Assembly (NCBI GenBank): GCA_012845835.1
Contig: JABAKD010000021.1
Coordinates: 14,262,978 to 14,326,977 of the forward strand
DNA length: 64,000 nt
Source: Undaria pinnatifida
Lineage: Eukaryota; Sar; Phaeophyceae; Laminariales; Alariaceae
Direction of reading: 5' to 3'
Shown here: positions 13,188 through 24,995 of the stretch, piece after piece
Numbering within the stretch: the stretch's first letter is position 1
Layout of the letters: the number at the start of each line of letters is the position of its first letter
Position numbers and translations under genes: made by a program
Notes under the pieces: model-generated
What the model saw: the letters and a program-made list of their open reading frames with translations, nothing else
The model's database searches: none
What the model was told of the DNA's origin: nothing

Positions 13188-13373
13188 TACGGTGTACCTG
13201 TCGTCTTGAACTACGCTGGCGATTAAGTTGTTTGTGTCACAATGTACACGCTGTGCACACGTGAATGAACGGTGGCTGATCTCCTCCGGGGAAAACCAAT
13301 ACGTGCTTCTGGGTCTCCGTTGCCTATGTTTCCCTGTCTGTCGATCTTTTGACCCTGCCGTGGCGCCTGGCAG

Positions 13374-13451
13374 GTACATATCCTATGACAGATTCTTGAT
13401 GATTATTGAAAAAGACGCCTTCCATCCGTGCGCGTTGTCCCTGGAGGTATT
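13374..13451 (+). CDS. LRR exon 2, copy A (78 bp)
   Basis: The acceptor is GGCAG and the donor GTGAGT. The exon is 26 residues, two more than the standard repeat, and keeps phase 2. The protein starts YISYD and has EKDAFHPCA, where DAF is the usual position of the conserved Phe. The matching exon of copy B at 55813 is frameshifted, so the open version survives only here. Asn at repeat position 5 is replaced. Confidence 0.6.
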
Positions 13452-14210
13452 GTGAGTACAGGGTTTTGTAAAGGAGTAAGGGTATAGCCGGGAACCTACG
13501 TCTGGCCAGTAAAGGCGGGAGATCGGATCCAGCGTCGCTAGACACAACACTGTACGTTACGATGGCGTGCTCAAAAAAATGTCGAATTACTCGACTGAAA
13601 CCAAGCGTTGTTGTAAGCAGCCACCAGTGCGTGCTGTTATCGCATATCCGCAGGGGAAACCTCAACCACCAATGTTGTAGGCTACTCAACCACCAAGGTT
13701 GTAGGCGCATAAAAACGCCGCTAAACTCGAAATTTAGTAGCCCCAAGGCAACTTCTCTCGTCTGTCGGCGAAGGTTGGACCCCTATGGTTCGCGACTCAG
13801 TACACCAGCAGACCGTAAACGGTCGCAAAGCCCACTTCTTAAAAAACACATATCGCTGGTATTGAAAAGGGGGCTCTCCACATTCTACAATGCAAATCCA
13901 TGTGCTAACTCGCATCTTCTTCGTGTTTATCACATCGGGCGAGTCAGCCATAAATGTTTCGCACATGTCAACGTTCAATCTTCCGTGTATAGCCGACATG
14001 CTGAAATGCATCAAGTCTACATCAAACATCGTATGTACCACGAACTGATACTAAGAGTGGTCATGCAAACATCGCCGACACCTCGCCTGCACGATGTCGA
14101 CCGTTTAAGCAGTTCCCGGCACCAGGTGTTTATCACCTTGCTTTAACGATCTCGAAATGCCGGGACACGCGGTTAAAATTGACTGTGATACAAGCACCAT
14201 GCTTCCTCAC

Positions 14211-14282
14211 GATTCTATACGACGGTCTGATCGAGTCGGTACAAGCCGATCTCATCGACGACATGGGATCTATCGAAAGAAT
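14211..14282 (+). pseudogene. LRR exon 3, copy A, acceptor lost
   Basis: A 72-bp open cassette ending at a good donor (GTGAGTGC). At the place of the copy B acceptor TCCTCAG it has TCCTCAC. The protein reads ILYDGLIESVQ and keeps the leucine ladder, but Phe 15 is Ile. Without a new acceptor this exon would be skipped; because 72 is divisible by three, skipping leaves the frame intact. Confidence 0.6.
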
Positions 14283-15634
14283 GTGAGTGCTGCATACCAG
14301 TACCGGGTATGGTTTCATTTATGTCGTAGTTCGTAGTACGAAACCTGCACAAAGACGACAGGTCGCCATCCCCCCTCGTCCTCATTAGCAGCGAACCAGA
14401 TGGCCTCATGAGCAGTGAAACAGATTGACTTATCTACGCCGACGCAATGTAGGTTCTGTCGTGTGACCGGTGATGGTGACACCACCATCACGCGCCAGCA
14501 GCGATTATTATCGTTGGTGGCGTGGTATAGCCGTTGCGGACGAGGCATTTCTGGTGTGCATCTTATTTTTGTTTATGTCCCTGTTTGCATCTAGATGATG
14601 GAAGTAGAGACAGAGCAGATACCTACCTGCATCAGCGACCATATAATGTGTCGCACGACAGGTTCTGTCAAGTAGCCTATGACGGCGACTCCACCCTCAC
14701 GCACTTGCCGCGACTCCACGGTCGTTAATTTTTTGGCGGCGTGGTACAACAACCATGGCGCTCCCGGCAAAAGTCGTAGGACTACAATTCGTACGTGATG
14801 TCCCAGTATCGTAGAAACATATAAATCTAGACTGCGATGATATACAGTACCACGTATAATATATCTGTCTCCAACATGATCGGCGTGAAGTATTTATAGG
14901 GCCCCAATGCTCTTAGGGATATATATTGTACGTAACTTTTTTGTTTTTTTTATCCTCCGGCGGATGGGGAAAAATAAAGCTTTAGCTCACCACACTTCCA
15001 CGTATTTTCATACGCGTCGTGTGTCGATTTACCTCAGACGTTTCTCTAGAGCATGATGGTAGACTATTCTTCACGCGTGTTTCGATGGTTTCATCATCCA
15101 GTCATTGCACGCCAGGAAACAATCCCGGGTAGTAGGTAGCGCATAGAGTAGACAAACCTGATACATATTTCCGCTTCAATCGAGGCGGGCTCACAGCATG
15201 CATCATGCGACATAGATTATATCACTCTAACCACACCAATTGGCTCGAGTCAACCACTACATTTGTCGCCCCAACCCGGGACCAAGATGTGTAATCAAGC
15301 GGGAAGCCTGCGAGAGCAACCCCTCTGACGGCATGCATAGACTGTAACGAGAACCTCTAGTCAACGTTGTCGATGACATTTGAGTTTGTCTTGAAGAACA
15401 AGCACACACGTGCGTACAGCCCTCGATCAACGCACAGCAGCAGCTTGAAAATCGGGTTTTGTTGGTGTTGATATCATCATCAACGCAATCCGGCCAGCAA
15501 AAGCTCCAATCATCACATAATATATCATGTAGTATAGTCTCAGAGCAGAAGGTCGAAGTTGATGTTGTGCTCGTCGTCGCCAGGCGCGTCAGGAAGGGCT
15601 CCGATCGTACAACAATGTATACTTTAAAAAAAAA

Positions 15635-17190
15635 CACCATTCAGCTGTCAGATAGAATATTTTGTCGAAACTCATCTTTGCAAGCTGGGTGTAATACTCC
15701 GATCGCGCGCATTTCGGGTTGTGTGTATATTAAAGATATAGGTCGGCGACTCCCCTTGCAACGACAATGTAGCTATCGGGGTCAACAGGGTGATGATAGT
15801 CTGTCTGTGCGCGGAAACTATAAAACCCGTTTCTGAGGGGGACAAAATCTGACAGCTGTGGAGGGAAATGTATCCGTTTATCCAGTGAATCCTGTAAGTC
15901 GAATAACCGGTGAGGGGAGGGCGGGGGTTTCAAGGACGTGAGGGCCTGAGTTTAATAAAAAGGGAAGCGGGGCGGGTGGGACAGCTAAATTTGTGCGTGG
16001 ACACCTCAATTCCTACAAGGGGAAAAATCTGACGGTTTTGGAAAGAATGCACTAAGTTTATCATGCGGGCGGGGCAGTTCAATCTGTGCGTGGAAGCTTC
16101 ACATCCGTTGAGGGGACGAATGTGACGGTTTTGGAAAGAATGTTCCAGTTTATCATGTACATCCTTTGAGTGGTACAACCAGTTAATAGAGGGCGGAGCG
16201 TTCGATGGGGTGGTGGTGGGGTGGGGTGGTGGTGGGGTTGGGGGGTTGGGAGGTGGAGGGTGGGAAGGTCGTGGGGAGGGTGAGGGGGCGAATAGGGTTT
16301 TAGGTCGCATAGACGTAGGGGTTCGCTATACGCGTGGTGTTAGGTCTAGGCGATAGTGGGGTGGTAGGGAATGAGGGGGCGTTGGGGCCGGGAGGGGGTG
16401 GGAATTGCAGCAGCGGCTTGGATGGCTCTAGAAAGATACTGAGGTGATATCCACAGTGAGTGGAAGTGTTTATTACTCTGGCAGGATTCGATATTATGTG
16501 GGGCATTTGAGCAAGAGAGCGGGAAAAATACCGCGGGGGGGGGGGGGGGGAGGGGTTTGAAGAGGTTTAGGTCTCATTTAAGAATAAATTACACTCTAGC
16601 TCTGAGATCAAAGGTTTTATCGAACTCAGATTTATAAGACTGTGTGTGATACTCCGTTTGCGCGTATTAATCACATGTAAAGGGGTTTCCTATGCGCGTG
16701 GTGCTAGCTCTAGGCGATCGTGCAGGTGGTGGGGAAGGAGGGGGCGTTGGGGGGGAGGCGGAGGGGGGGGGGGGGGGGGGGGGGGGGAGATGATTGAAAT
16801 ACACGTCATAGATGGCTAGAAATATAATGACGTGATACCAATTGCGTAGAAGTGTTTAGTACGTTGGCTGATTTCGATTGTAATTGGGTCGTGTGAACAA
16901 ACTGAGCGGGGAAAGAAGGGGTGGGGTGGGGGTGAAGGCGACAATAAGTTGGAGCTACGGCATGGATGGCAAGAAATATAATGATATGATATCAGCTGGC
17001 TGGTAATGCTTACTACTCTAGTAGACTAAATATTTTAGTTGAGGCGTTTGAACAAGAAGGATTGGGGGGCGAGGAGGGGGCGGGCGGGACATTTCAATAT
17101 TTGCGCGGCAACTGCGAATCCTTAAAGGGGATGAATGTGGCGGTAACCTTGTAGCAAGAAGACATCCCTTTACACCACCTGCCTGGTAAT
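15635..17190 (+). mobile_element. Composite of two direct family T copies, forward
   Basis: The first T terminus starts near 15643 (CATTCAGCTGTCAG) and a second, same-oriented one at 16608 (CACTCTAGCTCTGAG). Between and after them are the family's body units, with a run of 25 G at 16763-16787. The right end includes AGCAAGAAGACATCCCTTT near 17153. The same block lies in inverse orientation at 19430-20800. It sits in the third intron of LRR copy A, within an interval (about 15618-17553) absent from copy B. Confidence 0.6.
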
Positions 17191-18489
17191 GTTCATTATT
17201 CCAGAAGGTTTCATGTTAGATTTGGTTCCTTTTCACATTATTATTGTCTCCCAAGTATGATATTACGCCCATGAGTTTCACCGTGCCGATGTGGGGATCT
17301 GAGGTCGCCAATTCCATTTCAGAGATAAATCTTACAAATACAGCAAGCGAGGTGACGTGGCCATGCGATGTCACCACTATTGAACGCGACGGTGACTTTA
17401 CTTCATTAGGATTATGATACTACGTTTGGTAGAGGTTGTCAGGCGATCATGCAAACGCCCGGAGGCACGACATACCCTGCGTAACAGGTTGGTAGTGTGG
17501 TCTACCACAGTGTTAACATATATATCTGTCTGTACGTCCTTTTCACTTATGCTACATCGGTATGATCATGACTCATAGTTTAGAACACGAGCCATAGTTA
17601 ATCACAGCATCATCATCATAGACTTATCATACGAGTTTTCAGCAGTACGTACGCTGCAATATATTACACCACGTACCTGTTGCAGTAGACTATCGTATTA
17701 ACGATTTGATATAATATACGAGTATGGATGTGTTCACAAAACAAATGAGCACTTTTTCCCGTTATTGTGGGACAAATTCCAAGAGAGGGCCATTTCACCG
17801 CTTGACCGACGGCAATTTCCAATGATCCACCTTGACTGACGATAAACAAATAGGTTTTAATGAGACACGATCGATTTGACACGCTCGAGACGGCTAGGCA
17901 TTTCCCCTTGGCTGGCCATTTCGTTATCGAGTGCTGCGGTGGCGAGACGCCAAGACCACAAATTAACCTATTTCCCAATCACTGGAAGCAACTGCAGTTC
18001 CTAACTTCGCCCACCGATGTGCATCACACGCACCGCTTCGAACGTGCAGCCAGATTCCCTCTTTTATTGACCCCCGAATCATGGGTATGACTTTGCAAAT
18101 CTCAAATGCCTGGCTTGGCAATAAGAAAACACTCATATGATTAGCTTGGCGGCCTACCCCAGGTACTACATAAGGTTTATCCGCAATATCAGCAAGAGCC
18201 CCAACTGTGCTCGGTTTGTCCTTGCAACACACGACAAGCTGCTTATTCCGACACTGGTCCAGGGGGGCTGTTCTACAATTATCTGACACAGACATGCTTC
18301 ATTCTCTATATCAAAACACAACAAACATTGTTTTTCTTAAGGGTACGCGCGGTATTGGTCGTGTCGGGAAAGGGTGGTCGAGTCGGGAGCTTTCGGGACG
18401 GGAACGGGAATTCGGAGAGTGTATTTCGTTGCCGACCGCGATTTGCCGAGCCCCTCACCGACCTCAACTTCTCTCCCATCGTCTACCGT

Positions 18490-18760
18490 CCCGACATACG
18501 GCATCCTGTTTCCGTCCCGGCTTGTTTCCCGTCACGCCGTAGTGTGGATTTCGGACATTTCCCGTCATGCCGTCTACCGTCATGACTTGTCCCGACTTGA
18601 TTCCCGTCCCGGCTTGTTTCCCGTCACGCCGTAGTGTGTATTCCCGACTTTTCTCGTCCCGCCGTCTACCGTCATGACTTGTCCCGACTTGATTCCCGTC
18701 CCGGCTTTTTTCCCGTCACGCCGTAAAGCGTATTCCCGATTTTTCTCGTCCCGCCGTCCT
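18490..18760. repeat. minisatellite, about 92-bp unit
   Basis: About three units. CGTCATGACTTGTCCCGAC occurs at 18578 and again at 18670, and GGCTTGTTTCCCGTCACGCC recurs in each unit. The unit is itself built of TTCCCGT-like words. The matching place in copy B, after the CCCGACGTACGGCATC block at 58865, has no such array. Confidence 0.75.
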
Positions 18761-19429
18761 CCCAGTTGTTCCCATCCGATCCCGACTTTCGCACCCAATT
18801 TCTCTCACCGCGCAACTCACATAAGAAAGTGGCAGATATGCCCATTCTATTTACCACGGGTTGCGCTTTTTCCCAATAATATGACTATGAATCCAACTGG
18901 ATTTATTACAACTTGTATAATTTCACATATATATATATTATTGGCATCATGTAGAGGATATTGTCGGTTGTCGGTAGTATTAACGCCCTGTGATGTCTTT
19001 CATAAACTTCAGCTAAGAGTCGATAAACATATGCTGAAACTTTTTCGAAACCCGAAGATCCTCCTATAAAATCCTCTTAAAAAAACATTATACATAGTAT
19101 GACCAACGAAGTACCGTAATTGAGAGCGTGTACACGAAGTGTTCTTTCCCAAAACAATAACGATGCGCATTTCTCCCTTTCGTTTTCAATGGCGGTTACA
19201 TTGCATGACCACACCACCTCGCCTGTTGTATTTGGCAATATGTTTATATTTCTTATAATTAGCGATGTCAGAAAATAATGGTATCTACATGATTTACCTC
19301 AATTGAAATATTCTATCTTTCGATCCATGTACACTAACAAATTATGAAGCTTTCAACACGTCGTTTGCTACACCTAAGAACTGGGTTGCATACTGCATGT
19401 AACATCAAACCTTCTAGAACATAAAAACA

Positions 19430-20800
19430 TAACAAGGCGAGTGATATAAAGGGGTGTCTTCTTGCTACCTCCGTCAGATTCGTCCATTTTAAAGATTTAT
19501 AGTTTCCGCGCACATATTCAAATGCCCGCCCCCCCCCCCCCCCCCCCCCCCTCCCCCCCCCCCCGATCCCTCTTGTTCAAACGCCCCACCTGAAATCAAA
19601 ATCTACCTTAGTAGCAAACACTACCAGCCAGCTGATATAATCTATTTTTTCATCCAGCCATCCATGCCTTAGCTCCAACTTAACTCCGCCCTCCCCCCCC
19701 GTTCCCCACCCCCCTCTTTTGTTTCCCGCCCAGTTTGTTCAAACGCCCTACATACAATCAAAATAGGCCAGGGTAATAAACACTTCTAAGCAATTGATAT
19801 CACGTCATTATCTTTCTAGCCATCTACGACATATCATGCATTCATCCCCCCTCCCCCCCCCCTAACGCCCCCTCCTTCCCCACACCCGGCACGATCGCCT
19901 AGACCCAGCACCGCGCGTATAGCAAGCCCCCACATATATGATTATTACGCGCGATCGGAGGATCACACACGCAATGTTGCGAAGATCAGTTTCGACCAAA
20001 TCCTTGATCTCATAGCTGGAGTGTATTTGAAAAATATATGTGACTTAAATCTCTTGAACACCCCCCCCCTTGCTTCTGTTTTTTTTTTTTTTTTTTCTTT
20101 TCCTTGCCTTGTCTTGCTCAAACGCCCCATCTAATATCGAAATCCGCCGCAGTAATAAACATTTCCACGCCCTTGATATCGCCTCATTATCGTTTTAGAG
20201 CCGAACATGCCGCTGCTGCAATTCCCACCCCCCACCGCCCCGAACGCCCCCTTCTGTCTCACCGCCCGCCCCATCGTCTACACCTAGAACCACGCGTATA
20301 GCAAACGCCTATATCTATGAGACGTGAAGCCCTCCCCCCCCGCCGGCCGCCATCCCTGCCACATCCCCCCCCCCTCCCCCACAGGGAGGATTTATAGTTT
20401 CCACGCACAAATTCAGCTGCCCCAACCGTCCCCTCCCCCCCCCTCCCCCCCCTCCCGCCCCCATTTTGATCAAATTCAGCCCCCCACGTCCTTAAAAACT
20501 CCGCCCCAACCTCACCGGTTATTTGACGTACAGGATTCACGTGATAAACTGATGCATTTCCTTCCGCAGCTGTCAGATTTTGCCCCCCCTCAGAAACGGG
20601 TTTAAAGTTTCCGCGCACAGACTGCCTAACAACACCCTGTTGGCCCTGATAGCTACACTTCAGTTGCAAGGGGAGTCGCCCACCGATACCCTTAATGAGG
20701 ACACACAACTCGTAATACGCGCGATAGGAGTATCACACACAGCTTGCAAAGATGAGTTTCGACAAAATATTCGATCTCACAGCTGGAGTGTATTTTAATA
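19430..20800 (-). mobile_element. Composite of two direct family T copies, reverse
   Basis: Reverse-oriented T termini end at about 20029 and 20797 (AGCTGGAGTGTA at each). The body is the inverse of 15635-17190, with C runs instead of G runs (19529-19560) and GTGTCTTCTTGCT near 19455 matching the far end of the forward composite. It lies in an interval (about 18.5-20.87 kb) absent from copy B. Confidence 0.6.
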
Positions 20801-23552
20801 TATTTAGTATACAGACTATAGTTTGAACATTCAAAAAAATAAATACGGCGAAAGTTCGTTTGAGAAACTGACAAAAAGCACTTGGTATATTTTCCCTCTT
20901 CTTAACCGTTCGTTGTTGTAGTCTCCAGCTAGCGTTTCCATTCGTGTTCCCAGCCATTCCGGAGTGCATCTCACGGCATCTCGACAACGTTTCAGAATGT
21001 TTTCCCGACTGTGTTTCTGGCCGTTCTCCTGACTATCTATGTAGACGACCGATTCTCGATTGTTCCCGGCCGATTTCCCGACAATGTTCCCGTCAGATTT
21101 CCCGAACGTACGCCAGACAGATTTTTTCCCGAGCTGTTCACGATTCGTAATATGGTACCGTTCCGACAAGAAACAAGGGACTTCCGTCACGACCCGTCAA
21201 CCAAATGGCTTCACGCTTCCCCGTCCCAATCCCGTCCCGCCGTAAGCAAACGGGATCCTTTTCCCATCCCATCCCTCGGGAAGACCCAAAACGAATTCCG
21301 CCTTCGGCGGGCTAAACGGTTTCCGTCCCACCCCAACCGGTGCCTTCGTCACCGCGTGTAGGCTTGGTTTCTTGCTTTTTGTCTGTTGCTTTGTTTCACG
21401 CGTTAATCAGGGAAAGGTAACCTCTGTAACACTTTGTGATTCTGAGCATGGAACCATTATACAAACGAAATGTCGCCAACCCTGCGCTGTCCAAATTAGC
21501 ACTAAGACCGATTGAATTCTCCACATGAACGTTGACGTCGAGTGACGCCCGGGTCGCATGACGCCTGTGATGCAGCTCGACGGCTAATCGACAGAGCGTG
21601 ACACAACTGCCGTCAGTCAGTGTGGCGAAGGATCTTAGATCAAAACTCGTATGTCGAACGTTTTTGTTCGAAGCTCCAAACCAACACGGGCGACCCCTCA
21701 CCTGGTGCAATGTTGTTTCTAAACTGATTGTACCAAAAGTCCGCCCCCTTACGCGTCTGTGGCTTCTCGTACACCCAGAAATCCATTGAGTGTTGGCGTG
21801 TCTTGGCTGTGATGCATGCATACCCCATTAGGGCCGTGAGCCACACACTCTCTCACGGAAAGTTTTTTTTGCCCCTGCAACGGTCGTTATCTTGGGCGCG
21901 AACACTATACCCTTCCTGACCGGACATAATATCGGTATTAGCCGTTCCCAAACAGTTTTGTTCCGCTGCCACGACGATTGGCTGATTGCGATATATGAGC
22001 CGTGCTCATGACATGAGTGCACCCATGCCGTCTCACCAATAAGAAAAAACGTTAATATCTGCGCATACAGGAGGCTGGGGATAGCCACAAGAGCACCCCT
22101 CCCATTCGTGAAAAGCTGAAAATGCCGAGTCCGTAGAGTTACACCCGGACAGTCGAGCGACGTAACCGCAACAATCGCTCCAATATAATTCATGTTCATC
22201 CAGTAGAGAACATGGACATGTGTGCCAAAGTGAGCGTCATGGAACGGCAGGCCATCCGGCTATGTGGCGTGCTCAATTCTAAAATATTGCGTACAGAGTA
22301 CTTTTCATGGACGCCCAGAGAAGACAATATTTTGTCGTCAGACAAGTCACGCAATTGAGTCCCCTGACCATTAGAGAGTGCTGTCGCAATCCCCTTGAAC
22401 ACACTCTCGAACTACGGCACACTCACAATATTTTGCCAAAGGTGTAACATCCGTCCAGTTGTTTCTCAACAGCACCTTCTTGAGCTGGCTCGTTGCCGCC
22501 ACGTGATCAAAAGCTCCAATCGTCATTTGTCGCCCCCCAATCGCCGCCCAAACTTGAACAAATACGTACGGCAACAACTGCACTTTTTTTTACATACACA
22601 ACCTTAGCAGTGGCCAAGAATCCAGGAACAGGAAATAAACAGTAATCAAATATATCTAGACTATACCTGAGATCGACGTGTAGGGGGTTAAAACAGCCTC
22701 GTCGTCAGCATCTTTACCGCACCATCGCGGAAGCTCAGCACCCGGATATCGCCAAGGATGAGATGCGCTTGCGTCAAAGAATGGATTGCAAGAAGAGAAG
22801 CCGGCGGCAGAAAGCTTGTGGTGCCCCGCTAAGGCTAAACCGGCCGGGCCTCCGCTTTCGATACTACTTCAATCCCCCCGCCCTGTCCCCTCCTTAGAAT
22901 TCTCTCTAAGAGGTAACGGCTCACCGACGTGTCCACCCCCATACTCGCCTCGATAGCAGACGCTAAATTGTCACCCAAAGACGGCAGTCATCCCCCGCCC
23001 ATATGGGTTTCTGCCCAATATCTAAACAGAAAGACTACGGTTCAATCCTAACACAGTCCTCACCTATTGTTGAGTCAACATACACGGTTGGCTTGTCTAG
23101 CGCCTGGAATTTGTTTCAGACCAACGATTGTCATGGTCCATCTACTAAAATAACACAGCGAAAACGTAAGGCAAAGTAGACAATACTCGGTAGCCTGGTC
23201 TGTCAGGTTTCCTATTCTCGGCAATTTGGTCCAGTCTTGTCTTCCGATCACGGCCAGCTGAATCACCCCCCAACAAGGTACGTATGTCGACATGCCACCC
23301 ACGTCCCTGGAGTAGCCTATTTGCTCACCCTCCGCGTAGCGACCGCTGCTGGCTCAGCCTTACGTTTTCATGTGGGTCACCCGAATGTGGAAACTACTGC
23401 TGTACCAAAACTAACATGTATCTCAACAGTACCGCCTCCCCATGATATAGAACCATCACCAACGACACCACATCAGGTATACCTGGTATACGATTATTGA
23501 CCCGGTTTCATGTTTACCCTCCCACCGTCTTGTTGTCGGCCACGTCCGTAAG

Positions 23553-23624
23553 AGTCCTTAGTGGCAATCAACTGGCAACCCTTCCGTCCAACATCTTCGC
23601 TGATCTGGGAACTCTGACCCCGCT
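23553..23624 (+). CDS. LRR exon 4, copy A (72 bp)
   Basis: The acceptor CCGTAAG is unusual (TAAG rather than CAG) but identical in copy B. The donor is GTGAGTACC. The 24 residues read VLSGNQLATLP, then NIF at the conserved Phe position, and end in a split leucine codon. This is one of the two most canonical repeats in the window. Confidence 0.8.
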
Positions 23625-24578
23625 GTGAGTACCACGAGACGTCATCATTAAAGGTTGAGACATGCGCTCTTCGGGTCTAATCTACCGTCCCCGAAGCGAG
23701 GAGTTGTCAGCACATTACAATAGAGTGTGGGCGAACCACTGCGTTGCCTCTGGGGTCATTCAGACTGAACGGTCGGTGGTTCAAACAAAGATTGTAACAG
23801 GGAGGAAAATTACCCGCAAAACCGGCGCCACGTCGACTATTCCTAGACGTCAGAGAGCTGGTTCCACGAAAATATTAAGGATAAGGATGGATGAGGTGAC
23901 ACGGGTGTGTGCGTACCGGAACAGGGCGATCACTCGCCCGAGAGAACCCCTCACCATAGCATTGGTGGATCTGCGATGCACTGAATGAAGGACACGGTTA
24001 TGCTTAATGGGCGCGTAAACCCTTAAGGACATGACTGGCAGCATTGCTCGTGTACGGGGCACTCGCAGTGGATGATTTTCATCCATTGGGAGAACACGAT
24101 GCGGGTTAAGGCAGTTGTAATCAATTGGGAATCGACCATCCGCACTCTACACCGTTTTGTGCCATTCAAATGCTCTCTTTAGAGTACGGACACGTTGATT
24201 GATACGCTTGCTTTACTGTGAAATCTTTGAATTGCCGGCCGCCTGCACGACTAGATAAACGAAACGCGGTAAACCCTTGCAGCGTTTTGTAGGGATGTTT
24301 GCTGGTATAAAGGTGGTCTAGATATAGCGTTGTGGGATTTTGCACGGCTTCGGTTGTCCCCACTACGGTAAATAGAGTGCCCTTCAAATAACATCGTCGG
24401 GGAAAGTTTACAGTACGGAGGGCATAGGAATCTCGTGCTATTCTGAACTTGTCTGTAGTTCAATGGAAGTCAAGAAAAACATTCAGAATCCTCCCTGTGG
24501 CGGAGAACACGCCTAGACCGTGAGCTTCCGCGCTGCCAATTTAACTCATTCCCCCTTTTGTTCAATTCGAGCCCACAG

Positions 24579-24659
24579 GTATCTCAATGACAACTTTCTG
24601 ACCACGCTACCTGATGGCATTTTCGAGGGCTTGGGGTCAAACGGAGGCTGGACAACGTT
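24579..24659 (+). CDS. LRR exon 5, copy A (81 bp)
   Basis: The acceptor is CCACAG. The protein reads YLNDNFLTTLPDGIFEGL, a near-perfect LRR, then a three-residue extension (SNGG region) shared with copy B, giving 27 residues. The expected donor is GTCGGTGCC, where copy B has GTGAGTG, so splicing here is doubtful. Confidence 0.75.
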
Positions 24660-24995
24660 GTCGGTGCCTGTCCGTCGTGTCGTAGATGGATATTTTTGGC
24701 TACAGTCCAAGCGGGTAACAACACTCAGATCGTGGCTACGTGCCTTTACGCTCTCTTCCAAGTGGTGTTTGTTCCCCTGTCATTTTTGCGGATGACCAAG
24801 ACGCCAAATCGGTAGACACACGAGCTAGGTCAGCAACATGCCGTTTGTTGACATGGGATGCCACTGACAGGCACAGCCACTATTGTTGCCTGTGGCGAGC
24901 ACGGCCGGGCCTACCGTTTGTTATCGTTCGTCAACCGCAACATGTTAATCATTCTTACATCCACACCTTTGGCCAACTGCACGCCCCTATTATTC

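Larger units (their letters stand above)
11817..24659 (+). pseudogene. LRR gene, copy A (five LRR exons, caps missing)
   Basis: Exons at 11817-11888, 13374-13451, 14211-14282, 23553-23624 and 24579-24659 each code one leucine-rich repeat and share intron phase 2. Introns are about 1.49, 0.76, 9.27 and 0.95 kb. The third exon has lost its acceptor AG (the matching CAG is CAC), the fifth has a weak donor (GTCGGT for GTGAGT), and the counterparts of the N- and C-terminal caps found in copy B are absent here. The long third intron holds three repeat insertions. I infer a decaying or partial paralogue. It could still be transcribed with exon 3 skipped, because skipping any cassette keeps the frame. 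LRR proteins of this type bind proteins or glycans, and the algal ones are candidate pathogen receptors; no other domain is visible here. Confidence 0.6.
11052..24995 (+). repeat. Segmental duplication, copy A (about 13.9 kb)
   Basis: It aligns in order and orientation with 53909-63095. The start is marked by TCGCTGTCACGGG at 11054 and 53911. The end lies in the TTACATCCACACCTT block at about 24955 and 63058, after which the sequences part. Shared landmarks include all LRR exons, the CCGTTCGTTGTTG block (20910/58938) and the CAACTGCCGTCAGTCAGTG block (21605/59647). By eye exon 1 differs at 17 of 72 positions between the copies; introns differ more. Copy A is longer mainly because of extra DNA at 15.62-17.55 kb and 18.5-20.87 kb. 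Confidence 0.8.

Noticed and set aside
17998..18084. Possible additional LRR exon between CTGCAG and GTATGA (copy B: 58344-58428)
   Set aside because: The splice-like borders are kept in both copies, but the copies differ by two bases in length, no frame is shared, and only copy B reads LRR-like (PLQTLRQMPLF).
20944..21361. Overlapping frames of 61-116 codons, partly shared with copy B (58973-59315)
   Set aside because: Three registers are open at once because of repeated TTCCCGAC-like words; the shared words reflect the duplication rather than a protein.
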